From: Streptomyces sp. SID12488
GTDB taxonomy: Bacteria > Actinomycetota > Actinomycetes > Streptomycetales > Streptomycetaceae
DNA: 64,000 nucleotides
Direction: 5' to 3'
Assembly (NCBI RefSeq): GCF_010548275.1
Contig: NZ_JAAGLT010000022.1
Coordinates: 62,001-126,000, forward strand
Shown here: piece by piece, positions 8,558 to 16,382 of the stretch
Numbering within the stretch: position 1 is the stretch's first letter
Layout: every line of letters starts with the position of its first letter
Made by a program: the position numbers and the translations under genes
Notes under the pieces: generated by a model
What the model saw: only the letters and a program-made list of their open reading frames with translations
What the model was told of the DNA's origin: nothing
Databases searched by the model: none

Positions 8558-9741
8558 GCCAGCTCGGTCGCGAGCTTCCTCGGCATGGCCGTGTGGCCCA
8601 GCAGGGGAAGCGCGATGTTACGCGCGCGGCGCATCACGGGGTTACGGGTGGTGGCCATTCGGGTCATCCGGTCGGTGAAGGCGACGACCCGCTGGGCGAC
8701 GGGGCGGCGCTGAGCCTCGTAGCCGTCGAGTTGCCCGGTGGCGAAGGCCCGGCCGAGGGCGTAGCCGTCCTGGATGCCGGTGTTCATGCCCTGGCCACCG
8801 GCGGGGCTGTGGACGTGCGCGGCGTCGCCCGCCAGAAGCAGGCGGCCGGCCCGGTAGTGGTCGGCGACCCGGTGGTGCACCCGGAACCGTGACGACCAGG
8901 CGAGACCGGTGACCTTGGCCTGGCCGGGGGCACGCTCGTCGAGCAGCCGCTGGACGAAGTCGAGGTCGGGGGTGGGCGGGGCGTCGTCCACGGTGGCGAC
9001 GACCCGGTAGTGGCCGCCGGGGAGCGGCGCGACGACGGCGAGACCCTGGGTGCCGAAGGTGAGCGACACCTCGGCGGGGCCCGGCGCCCAGTCCATCACG
9101 ACGTCCGCGAGGACGAAGGACTCCTCGTAGGCGCTGCCGGTGAACCCGATGCCGGCGGCTTCGCGGACGGTGCTGTGCATACCGTCGGCACCGACCGCGT
9201 ATGCGGCGCGCAGGGTTTCGCCGGTGCTCATGGTGAGCGTCACGCCGTCGGCGTCCTGGACCACGGAGGCGACCTCGTACGGGCGGTGCACGGCGCCGCC
9301 GAGCGCCCGCAGCCGGTCCAGCAGCACGCTCTCGGTCTCGTACTGGGGAACCATCAGGGTGTACGGGTGGGCCGTGGGCAACCGGTCGAACGGCACCGTC
9401 AGCAGGCGCCGGGAGCCGTCGCGGACGCCGAAGCGGGTGATCCGGATGCCGCGCGCGATCAGCTCCTCGGAGGCTCCCAGCTCGTCGAGGACCTCCAGAG
9501 TACGGGCGTGCACGACGGCGGCGCGCGAGGTGTTGGCGCCCTCAGCCAGCTTGTCCAGGACGACGAAGTCGACGCCGGCGGCGGCGAGCGTGACAGCGAG
9601 CGCGAGTCCGGCCGGCCCGGCACCCACGACGGCGACCTCGGTCCGGGCAGGCAGCGTGGTGCCGTTCATGCCGTTCCTGCCATGCAAGTCGTTCCTGTCG
9701 TTCATGCCGTTCCTGTCGTTCTGGTTGTCCGTGTTGTTCAT
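8539..9741 (-). CDS. FAD-dependent monooxygenase (PheA/TfdB-like)
   Basis: A 400-residue flavoprotein hydroxylase. The Rossmann motif EVAVVGAGPAGLALAVTLA lies near residue 33, the middle part has DGMHSTVREAAGI, and the second FAD motif is LLAGDAAHVHSPAGGQGMN, all typical of aromatic-ring hydroxylases using FAD and NAD(P)H. The TTG/ATG choice is settled by AAGGAGA six bases before ATG 9741. The first 25 residues are a repetitive NDRNGM-type stretch; an inner ATG at 9669 would remove it. It is divergent from a TetR gene across an operator array and so is probably repressed by it. The substrate may be a drug or aromatic compound, which is not deducible here. Confidence 0.9.
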   Translation of the reverse strand: MNNTDNQNDRNGMNDRNDLHGRNGMNGTTLPARTEVAVVGAGPAGLALAVTLAAAGVDFVVLDKLAEGANTSRAAVVHARTLEVLDELGASEELIARGIRITRFGVRDGSRRLLTVPFDRLPTAHPYTLMVPQYETESVLLDRLRALGGAVHRPYEVASVVQDADGVTLTMSTGETLRAAYAVGADGMHSTVREAAGIGFTGSAYEESFVLADVVMDWAPGPAEVSLTFGTQGLAVVAPLPGGHYRVVATVDDAPPTPDLDFVQRLLDERAPGQAKVTGLAWSSRFRVHHRVADHYRAGRLLLAGDAAHVHSPAGGQGMNTGIQDGYALGRAFATGQLDGYEAQRRPVAQRVVAFTDRMTRMATTRNPVMRRARNIALPLLGHTAMPRKLATELAELNYR

Positions 9742-9753
9742 GGCGGTCTCCTT

Positions 9754-9852
9754 GCCAACATGTGTTTGCCAACGAATGTTGGCCAACGCCTGTTGGCATG
9801 ATGCTCTCACTCGCACTGGAAAGTCAACACCCGTTGGCCTACAGTCGTTGGC
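9754..9852. promoter_or_regulatory. Five-site TetR operator array in the divergent promoter
   Basis: 16-bp palindromes of the form GCCAAC-N4-GTTGGC occur at 9754-9769, 9768-9783, 9782-9797, 9823-9838 and 9837-9852. The second and third are perfect; the others have one mismatch. Neighbours overlap by two bases and repeat every 14 bp. The first lies just upstream of the monooxygenase ribosome binding site and the last touches the TetR start codon, so binding should shut both promoters. Confidence 0.85.
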
Positions 9853-10428
9853 ATGAACCAGCACACCGAGCCCACCAGCACGGACAAACGCTCCGACCGC
9901 ACCAAGGCCGCGATCCTGCGTGCCGCACGCGAACGGTTCGCGGCCCAGGGCTACGAGCGCACAACCATCCGGGGTGTGGCCGCCGACGCCGACATCGACC
10001 CGTCCATGGTCATGCGTTACTTCGGCAACAAGGCCCAGCTCTTCGACGCGGCGCTCGCCATCGACCTGCGCCTGCCGGACCTCACCGGCGTCTCGGCGGA
10101 CGAGCTGGCGCGGGTGCTGGTGCGGCACTTCCTCGACCGCTGGGAAGGCGACCCGGCCGATGAGGCACTGCTCGTCCTGCTCCGCTCGGCGGTCACCAAC
10201 GAGCACGCCGCGGCGCGGATGCACGAGATCTTCGCGACCCAGGTCGCCCCGACGCTGGCCGCCGCCCTGGGCCCGGAAACCGCCAGGCGCAAGGCCGGCC
10301 TGGTCTCCGCCCAGCTACTCGGCCTGGGGCTGACCCGCTACCTGCTGCGCCTCCCGGCGGTGACCGCCCTCACCCGGGACGAGATCGAGGACGGCCTCGC
10401 GCCGGCCATCGAGGCGGTTCTTCATTGA
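9853..10428 (+). CDS. TetR-family transcriptional regulator
   Basis: A 191-residue regulator with the usual N-terminal HTH (TKAAILRAARERFAAQGYER, then IRGVAADADIDPSMVMRYFG, ending NKAQLFDAAL) and an all-helical C-terminal ligand domain (TetR_C_17-like, LVSAQLLGLGLTRYLLRLP). No Shine-Dalgarno precedes the ATG; operator half-site GTTGGC abuts it directly, so the mRNA is probably leaderless. The divergent FAD monooxygenase is the obvious target, with its substrate or product as inducer (inference). Confidence 0.92.
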   Translation: MNQHTEPTSTDKRSDRTKAAILRAARERFAAQGYERTTIRGVAADADIDPSMVMRYFGNKAQLFDAALAIDLRLPDLTGVSADELARVLVRHFLDRWEGDPADEALLVLLRSAVTNEHAAARMHEIFATQVAPTLAAALGPETARRKAGLVSAQLLGLGLTRYLLRLPAVTALTRDEIEDGLAPAIEAVLH

Positions 10429-10527
10429 GTGTCTTCCCGGACGGCGGTGGCCGACAACGGGGGCGCCTCCTACAACGTGGTGGTGGGCGCCGGAGACGTC
10501 ACCGGACACGGAAAGGCCCTGTACTGA
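10429..10527 (+). pseudogene. Possible gene remnant, 32 codons
   Basis: Starting from a GTG directly after the TetR stop, 32 codons with normal codon bias end in a stop; the product includes NGGASYNVVVGAGDVTGHGK. It has no ribosome binding site and looks like the tail of a longer lost protein rather than an independent peptide. I do not recognise the family. Confidence 0.35.
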
Positions 10528-10560
10528 CCGCGGAGCGTCGGCGACGACGCTTCGCTTCGC

Positions 10561-11118
10561 CTATTCGGTTGTCCGGCAGTCGTTCCACAGGGTGGCGAGG
10601 TGGGCCGGGATCTCGGGGATGGCGGCACATCCCCGAGGGTCGGCGGGGAATCCGCCGCCGGCCACGTAGCGCCAACCGGTGCCGGGGCGGTCGACGAAGT
10701 ACTTCACCGCGGCTCCGTCGTCCTGCAGGGCGACCTGCTCGGCGTATGTGCTGCCGGGAGTGAGCTGGAAGCGGGTTCCGGCGTAGAGCGTGCCGTCACA
10801 ACTGCCGTAGTAGAACGTGCCCTTGACCGGGGCGATGTGGCTGAGGGGCGGTTGGGCGTGGCTGCGGTAGGCCGCCGTGACGCTCGCCTTGACGGTGGGC
10901 GAGGCCAACAGTGACCGGCAGCCGTCGGGCTTGGCGGGGGAACCGGCGGTGGTGTGCGCAGCCGGCGATGAAGGCGTTCGCGTCGCGTTCGGAGGGCTGC
11001 TGCTGGTCACAGGGCGGCTGTTCTGCGTGCAGCTCGTGAGCGTAAGCAGGGCCACCGCAGCGGCGGCCGTACCCAGAGCGGCAGCGCGGGACAGGGAACG
11101 GTTTCGAGGCAGCACCAT
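10561..11118 (-). CDS. Putative secreted lipoprotein
   Basis: Function not recognised. A protein of 185 residues beginning MVLPRNRSLSRAAALG with a hydrophobic segment and lipobox LTSC, followed by a Ser/Thr/Pro-rich linker (SSPPNATRTPSSPAA) and a small globular part with conserved-looking Cys residues (DGCRSLLASPTVKASV, YYGSCDGTLYAG, RGCAAIPEIP, WNDCRTTE) that could form two disulfides. The ATG at 11118 has AGAGGA upstream; the longer in-frame start lacks a signal-peptide layout. It is probably membrane-anchored on the outer face and stands between the TetR region and the FG-GAP gene. Confidence 0.75.
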   Translation of the reverse strand: MVLPRNRSLSRAAALGTAAAAVALLTLTSCTQNSRPVTSSSPPNATRTPSSPAAHTTAGSPAKPDGCRSLLASPTVKASVTAAYRSHAQPPLSHIAPVKGTFYYGSCDGTLYAGTRFQLTPGSTYAEQVALQDDGAAVKYFVDRPGTGWRYVAGGGFPADPRGCAAIPEIPAHLATLWNDCRTTE

Positions 11119-11191
11119 TTCGGACCATCCTCTGCTCTTCCGGTCTTGCACATCAAGACGCCGCGTCATGCACTGCGGTTTCACCGGGCAC

Positions 11192-11244
11192 GACGGCGAA
11201 GGGCCCCACCGTTCGGAAGGTTCGCGGTGGGGCCCTTCGCCGTC
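11192..11244 (-). terminator. Perfect 20-bp stem hairpin terminator
   Basis: The 20-bp arm GACGGCGAAGGGCCCCACCG is matched without mismatch by its complement after a 13-base loop. It lies about 26 bases past the stop of the FG-GAP gene and upstream of the lipoprotein gene on the same strand, so it insulates the two. Confidence 0.85.
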
Positions 11245-11269
11245 ATCGTCCGGCTGCCAGGTAATTCAT

Positions 11270-14200
11270 TCAGTACAGGCCGGTGTAGCCGCCCCAGCCC
11301 GTCGCGATGCGGGTCTTCGTACCGAAGGTGGCGGACTTCGTACCGTTCCAGCGCCACAGGGCGCCGGCGCGGTCCCGGCCGAGGAGGTCGGGGCGGCCGT
11401 CGCCGGTCAGGTCACCGGGTACGACCAGGGCGTTGACGCTGATCCCGCCGGCGATCCGGACCCGGCTGCCGAAGGCGCCCTTGCCGTTGCCGAGCCACCG
11501 CCACAGCCCGCCCGTGCGGTCAAGCCCGACCATGTCGCCGATTCCGTCGGCGTTCAGGTCGCCCGCGCCGACCAGCCGGGTGTAGCCGCCCTGGCCCGCG
11601 ACCAGCCGGACTCGCGCGGCCAGGCCGCCCTTGCCGTCGTCGGAGTAACGCCACAGCACACCGGCCTTGTCGCGGGCGATCAGGTCGGCGCGGCCGTCAC
11701 CGGTGAGGTCGCCGGGGGAGGTCAGCGCGTTGTACCCGCCGAACCCGGTGCCGAGCAGGCGGTGCGGGGTCCTCGGCGTGAACGCCTTGCCCCACGTGCC
11801 GTCGTACCGGGTCAGTCGCCCGGCGGAGTCCCGGACCAGGAGGTCGTTGCAGCGGTCGCCGCTCAGGTCGCCGAACGGCACGAAGGCCGACGAGGTGGGC
11901 CAACCGCCGGCCTGGACCTTGTGCGCGCTGTCGATGGTGCCGCGCCCGGTGCCGGGCTGGATCGCCAGCCGGCCGGCGCTGTCGCGGGTGATCAGGTCGC
12001 CGATGCCGTCCCGGCCGAAGTCGTGTCGCTCCACCGACCGTACCGGCACCTGCTTGTCGTAGATCACCGTGTCCGCCGTCGCGCCGTTCGCGGCCCGGGC
12101 GGTCAGTCTCATCCGGTAGGTACCGGTACGGACCAGTGCCCCGTTCTCGGCGCGCCCGTCCCAGGTCGCAGTGAGTGTCCCGCGCGCCAGGCCGCCGGTG
12201 ACGGTCCGTACGACGGCGCCGCCGGGGGCGGTGACGGTCAGCTTCCAGCTCGCGGCCGGCCTGTTCAGGTGCCAGATGCCCTGGAAGCCGCTTCCCTGGC
12301 GCAGGTTGACGGAGGTGGGGACGGTGGCGTCGATCGCCGCGAACGGGGAGGTGGTCCCCTGCGGCCATTTCACCGTCACATCACCGGACGCCGTCTGATA
12401 GGCGACCGGACCGCCGAACCGGTCGACGTTCCAGAACCGGGCCCGCCGGTCTGCGGGAGCGTACGGCGGGGACGGCAGCGGGCCGAGCTCCTCCGTTCCG
12501 ACCCGGTCCGCGGGAACCGCGCCCCGCAGGTAGGTGATCAACAGCTTGCCGGCCTCGTCGTCCTGGGAGACCAGATAGCCATCGCCCAGCTGCGCGTAGC
12601 CCCGCGGGACATACTGCTGCGTCCCTGTCTGCTGGTCGAAAACGCCCGCTTCTTCGTTCGGCCCGCAGGACCAGTAGACGTACCGGCCCACCACCTGCAG
12701 ATCGGACGGGAGGCAGTCGTCGAGCGACAGGCTGCCCAGCCGCCGCATCGACGGCAGCGAGAACCTCTCGTACACGGTCGAGCCCCTCGAGTCGGTCCCG
12801 GCCGTCCACAGCGTGTTCCCCCACAGCGCGGCGGCCGGCCAGGAGCCGGTGGCCAGCACCTTGAACCCGTCCCGCACCTCCATCACGCCCCGGGCCGTGC
12901 GGACGACCCGGTACGGGGCGGACGCCGCCACGACCGCCGACACCCCGTCCTCCGGGTAGGGGATTCCGCCCTCCCCGTTGCCGGTGAGCCGCAGGCACTC
13001 CTCGTAGCAGTCGACGTGGTAGCTGCTGCCGACGTCGTACCCGAGATCGCCCAGCTGCTCCGGCGGTGCGGCGGTCAGCGTGCCGTCGGCCGCCAGGGAG
13101 AGCGCGGAGGCGGTGAGATGGGTGCCGTCGACCGGGCCGGACGCGTCCGCGCGCTCGGTGCCGAGCAGCACCCGCCCCTGGTCGACCGCGACGCCGCCGG
13201 CCTCGTACACCGAGACCGGCGGGAGCGGCGCCACCGGCTCGAAGGCCGGGGTCCCGTCCGTGCCCAGGGTGACGCGCTGAACCGCCCAGTGCTCCGCGTC
13301 CGTACCGCCCTCGATGAAGAAACTGCCGTCATCGCCGTCGACGAAGTTGCCGGTCGAGGCGGTCAGCAGCGTGCGCGCCGGGCCGCCGGTCACCGGCACT
13401 GCGCGGATCGCGTTCTTGGCGGTGTCGGGGTACAGCACCCAGTCGCCGATCGCGCGGGCCCTGAGGCGGGCGTCGTACGGAAGATCGATCAGGTGCCCGC
13501 GGGCCTCCGGACGACTGCGGTCGATGACGTACAGGTGCGAGTTCTGGAAGCCCTTGTCGATGGCGTAGAAGAGCACCGTGTCGCCGGCCAGGTGGGGGTA
13601 TTCCAGGAGACCGAAGTCGTCGCTGGGCATGTACGTCAGCGCGGCGGTGTCGAAGTCGAGCAGCGCGGTGCGCCAGGGGTGGTCGCCATCGGCCTGCTTG
13701 TACCAGAACGCGGCCCCACGCGGGTCCGACGCCTCTCCCTGCATCCACCCGTCGAAGTCGTCCTGCACGCCGGTCACCGGCCGGTCGACCGGCTTCCCGC
13801 CGCCCGCCGGCATCTCCAGCAGGCGGAGCGTCCACTTCCCGCCGACCTGGCGGGCGACCACCAGGCGGTTCTCGGCGAAGACTTTGGTGGCCCGGTCACC
13901 GGCCGGCACGTAGAACCGCGTCACCTTGCCGGTGGCGTACTGCCGGATCTGGTACACGTTCTCCGTGTCCGGGACCTTTTCCAGCCCGAGGCCGCCGTTG
14001 TAGGCGATCGCGTACGGGCGGCGCGGGATGTCCCTGGTCGAGCCGTCGCGGCCGATCCACGTCGCAGGGGAGCCGGGCTCGTACGACCTCGGCACGGACA
14101 GGTACCCGGAGTTGTCGGCGGCGGTCAGGAACCCCTGCCGCGGCGCGGCCCGGTGCGCGCCGGTCAGCGTGACGGACGGCATGTCCCCGCCGTCCGCCGC

Positions 14201-14350
14201 TGCGGCCGGTCCCGAGGCGAACTGCAGCAGTCCGGCCACCACCGCCAGGGCCGCCGCGGCCGAGACCGCCCCCGTCATCGACCGTTTCCTTCTTGGCGCC
14301 GTGCGCGGATTCGGCGCCGTACGCAGAGTCGTGCGTCTCACACGTCCCAC
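11270..14350 (-). CDS. Large secreted FG-GAP/VCBS repeat protein
   Basis: About 1026 residues. A basic start (RRKRSMTGAVSAAAALAVV) and AxA-type site predict secretion. The central 600 residues hold propeller-like strands with conserved Trp/Asp-Gly turns (PATWIGRDGS, WTLRLLEMPAGG, LWGNTLWTAGTDSRG). A FlgD-like Ig module follows (TLTATWDGRAENGALVRTGT, PF13860 type), then six or so FG-GAP/VCBS units (GDLTGDGRADLIARD, GDLNADGIGDMVGLD, GDLTGDGRPDLLGRD) carrying calcium-type D-x-(D/N)-x-D-G loops. GTG 14350 has AGGGG ten bases upstream; an upstream TTG at 14383 is less likely. The role may be adhesion or extracellular polysaccharide handling; no catalytic motif is evident. Confidence 0.85.
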   Translation of the reverse strand: MGRVRRTTLRTAPNPRTAPRRKRSMTGAVSAAAALAVVAGLLQFASGPAAAADGGDMPSVTLTGAHRAAPRQGFLTAADNSGYLSVPRSYEPGSPATWIGRDGSTRDIPRRPYAIAYNGGLGLEKVPDTENVYQIRQYATGKVTRFYVPAGDRATKVFAENRLVVARQVGGKWTLRLLEMPAGGGKPVDRPVTGVQDDFDGWMQGEASDPRGAAFWYKQADGDHPWRTALLDFDTAALTYMPSDDFGLLEYPHLAGDTVLFYAIDKGFQNSHLYVIDRSRPEARGHLIDLPYDARLRARAIGDWVLYPDTAKNAIRAVPVTGGPARTLLTASTGNFVDGDDGSFFIEGGTDAEHWAVQRVTLGTDGTPAFEPVAPLPPVSVYEAGGVAVDQGRVLLGTERADASGPVDGTHLTASALSLAADGTLTAAPPEQLGDLGYDVGSSYHVDCYEECLRLTGNGEGGIPYPEDGVSAVVAASAPYRVVRTARGVMEVRDGFKVLATGSWPAAALWGNTLWTAGTDSRGSTVYERFSLPSMRRLGSLSLDDCLPSDLQVVGRYVYWSCGPNEEAGVFDQQTGTQQYVPRGYAQLGDGYLVSQDDEAGKLLITYLRGAVPADRVGTEELGPLPSPPYAPADRRARFWNVDRFGGPVAYQTASGDVTVKWPQGTTSPFAAIDATVPTSVNLRQGSGFQGIWHLNRPAASWKLTVTAPGGAVVRTVTGGLARGTLTATWDGRAENGALVRTGTYRMRLTARAANGATADTVIYDKQVPVRSVERHDFGRDGIGDLITRDSAGRLAIQPGTGRGTIDSAHKVQAGGWPTSSAFVPFGDLSGDRCNDLLVRDSAGRLTRYDGTWGKAFTPRTPHRLLGTGFGGYNALTSPGDLTGDGRADLIARDKAGVLWRYSDDGKGGLAARVRLVAGQGGYTRLVGAGDLNADGIGDMVGLDRTGGLWRWLGNGKGAFGSRVRIAGGISVNALVVPGDLTGDGRPDLLGRDRAGALWRWNGTKSATFGTKTRIATGWGGYTGLY

Positions 14351-14867
14351 CCCATTTGCTTTCCCCTGTAGGTGCGTCCGCAAGGACTGCGACTCCCGTC
14401 GGGGCGGCCGTCAGCTCCTGCCGCCCTGTCAGACTCTCGTCGCGCCAAAGAGTTGTACGGGGGCGGAGTGTTACAGAAGGCGCCGCGTGCCTCTGTTCCC
14501 GCTCGGCTGGGCAGCCGTACGGCAGGTACGCCAATATCCGCTGAAGCGGGGGTCGTCGACTGGTAACCGCGCGACGGACGCCCCGGCATCTCGGCCGCCC
14601 ATGTGGCCAACCTGTGAGTCGCAAGTTCCTGCTCTGCGCAGCGGGACGACGAGTTGGTGTCGCGGGCGGCAAGTCCGGCGCTGTTCGACCGCTTCACCTC
14701 GACGGAGAAGACACCGCACGCCGACCCCGGCAGGCACGGCGATGTCCCGATGTTCGAGGTGTACTGCTCACCTCGGTTCTGCGCCCGGCACCTGAGCCGA
14801 CACCACCCTGAGCCGACATCAACGCCGACCGAGTTCAGCCGACTGACACCGAACGTCCTTCGGCGGC
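14351..14867. other. 517-bp gap with a hydrolase remnant
   Basis: This holds the promoter region of the minus-strand FG-GAP gene and, on the plus strand, the tail of an alpha/beta-hydrolase gene listed separately. No intact gene is seen. Confidence 0.6.
14639..14800 (+). pseudogene. Alpha/beta-hydrolase C-terminal fragment
   Basis: In frame from 14639 the sequence reads QRDDELVSRAASPALFDRF, then STEKTPHADPGRHGDVPMFE and RFCARHL. This matches the end of dienelactone-hydrolase-like alpha/beta-hydrolases, which run (Q)WDDELVPR..ALALFDAF..KTLHANPGGHGxVP..FFARHL, including the region of the catalytic Asp (DDE) and His (PGRHG). Nothing upstream encodes the nucleophile elbow, so this is a decayed remnant. 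The family assignment is from memory of the motif. Confidence 0.6.
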
Positions 14868-16124
14868 CTACGAGTTGACCGGTCTGCGCCTCGCCTCGGC
14901 ACCGCCGCTCACCCCACTCACCCCATTCACCCCTTCCTCGTACCGCCCCCGCATTTCGGAGAGCACGCCGAACGCCGCCGCCGTCAGCGGTACGGCGAGC
15001 AGCATGCCGAGGATGCCGGCGAGGGAGGCGCCGGCGGTGAGGGCGACGAGGATGACCGCCGGGTGCATCTGGAGGGTGCGGCTCTGGATCATCGGCTGGA
15101 ACACGTTCCCCTCCAGGAGCTGGACGAGGGTGACCACGCCGAGGACCCACAGCGCGGTGGTGAGCCCGCCGTCCGCGAACGAGACGAGGACGGCGACCGC
15201 GCCCGACAGGAAGGCGCCGAGGTACGGGATGTAGGCGCCGATGAACACCAGCGCCCCGAGGCCGACGGCGCCCGGTACCTGGAGGATCAGCAGGCCGATG
15301 GTGATGCAGACGGCGTCGATGAACGCGACGATCGTCGTACCCAGCATGAAGCCCTCGATCGCCTGGAAGGCGCGGCGGGCCATGACCTCCAGGGTCGCGC
15401 CGGAGCCGCGGGGCGCCAGCGAGTGCAGCGAGGCGACGGCCCGGTCGGAGTCGCGGAGGAAGAAGAAGAGGAGCAGGATCGCGAGCGTCGCGGTGGCGAT
15501 CATCTCGGTGAGGATGCTGACGCCGCTCAGCACACCGGAGACCGCGGTGCCGCCGAACTTGGACAGCAACTCCTGCGCGTTCGTGGCGAGTTCGTCCAGG
15601 GCGGTGCCGACCACGTCGAACCGCTCGCTGAGGTCCTTCGCCGCGTCCCGCAGCGAGTCGATGATCTGGTCACCGGTGTCGAGCAGGGCGTTCACCACGA
15701 TGTACGCGGCCCCGCCCATGACGAGGACCACGGCGGCGCAGGTCAGCCCGGCGGCGAGCGACTTGTTGAACCTCATCCTGACCAGCCGCCGGTAGAACGG
15801 GCCGAGCAGGGCCGACAGAAGCAGCGCGAGCAGTATCGGCGTGACGGCGGTCTGGAACGTGATGCAGAACCACACACCCACGGTGATCACGCCGCTCACC
15901 AGAAGCAGCAGCACGCTTCCGGCGGCGATGCGCCGGGCGGGCCCCGCCAACAGGGGCGCGCTGCCGCTGTCGGCACGAAGCGATGGCGTGTTCTTGGGCA
16001 CACCGGTGGTGCGTACGGTCGTACGCGTCCGGTGTGCCCGGTGCATCCGCGTGCCGCGTTGCCCCGGCTGCCTGTTCCGGCCCGCGCCGACTCGCCGAGA
16101 GGCTCCCGTACGGCTGCTGTTCAT
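14868..16124 (-). CDS. AI-2E family transporter (UPF0118)
   Basis: A 418-residue membrane protein: about 50 basic N-terminal residues, paired helices (IAAGSVLLLLVSGVITVGVW, TPILLALLLSALLGPFYRRL, LTCAAVVLVMGGAAYIVV), a long loop with SLRDAAKDLSERFDVV, then a helix-rich C-terminal half containing GFMLGTTIVAFIDAVCITIG and IGAYIPYLGAFLSGAVAVLV, the PYLG-type motif of the AI-2E/YdiK/TqsA family. Some members export autoinducer or act as Na+/H+ antiporters; the substrate here is unknown. ATG 16124 is supported by GGAGA. The C-terminus carries repeats (GVNGVSGVSGG) encoded by tandem DNA repeats. Confidence 0.88.
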   Translation of the reverse strand: MNSSRTGASRRVGAGRNRQPGQRGTRMHRAHRTRTTVRTTGVPKNTPSLRADSGSAPLLAGPARRIAAGSVLLLLVSGVITVGVWFCITFQTAVTPILLALLLSALLGPFYRRLVRMRFNKSLAAGLTCAAVVLVMGGAAYIVVNALLDTGDQIIDSLRDAAKDLSERFDVVGTALDELATNAQELLSKFGGTAVSGVLSGVSILTEMIATATLAILLLFFFLRDSDRAVASLHSLAPRGSGATLEVMARRAFQAIEGFMLGTTIVAFIDAVCITIGLLILQVPGAVGLGALVFIGAYIPYLGAFLSGAVAVLVSFADGGLTTALWVLGVVTLVQLLEGNVFQPMIQSRTLQMHPAVILVALTAGASLAGILGMLLAVPLTAAAFGVLSEMRGRYEEGVNGVSGVSGGAEARRRPVNS

Positions 16125-16382
16125 CCTGTTTTCGTCTCCGCTCACCCGCATGACCGCTGGCCACGGCGCTTCGAAGATCGTGCTTTGCCGCGGCGAAAGG
16201 GTAGACCGGCGCGGGCCCCCGCAGGGTTGAGAGGACGCGTGGAGGAGGGCGGAGGCGGGTGGAGTTCGGATGCGGTCCGGGTGGAATCCGGGTGGAGGCG
16301 CGGCGTCCGGTAAGCGGCGCGGAAGCTGTGGAGACCGTAAGAACGCGTGTGGCTCCACCGAGGCGGGGCAGGCGGGGACGTT

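Noticed and set aside
8539-10428. FAD monooxygenase plus TetR as the edge of a biosynthetic cluster
   Set aside because: No synthase, tailoring set or resistance gene around; it is a self-contained divergent regulator/oxygenase pair.
10877-14371. 1164-codon open frame on the plus strand opposite the FG-GAP gene
   Set aside because: Typical high-G+C shadow: no domain, and the minus strand encodes a clear signal peptide and repeat domains.
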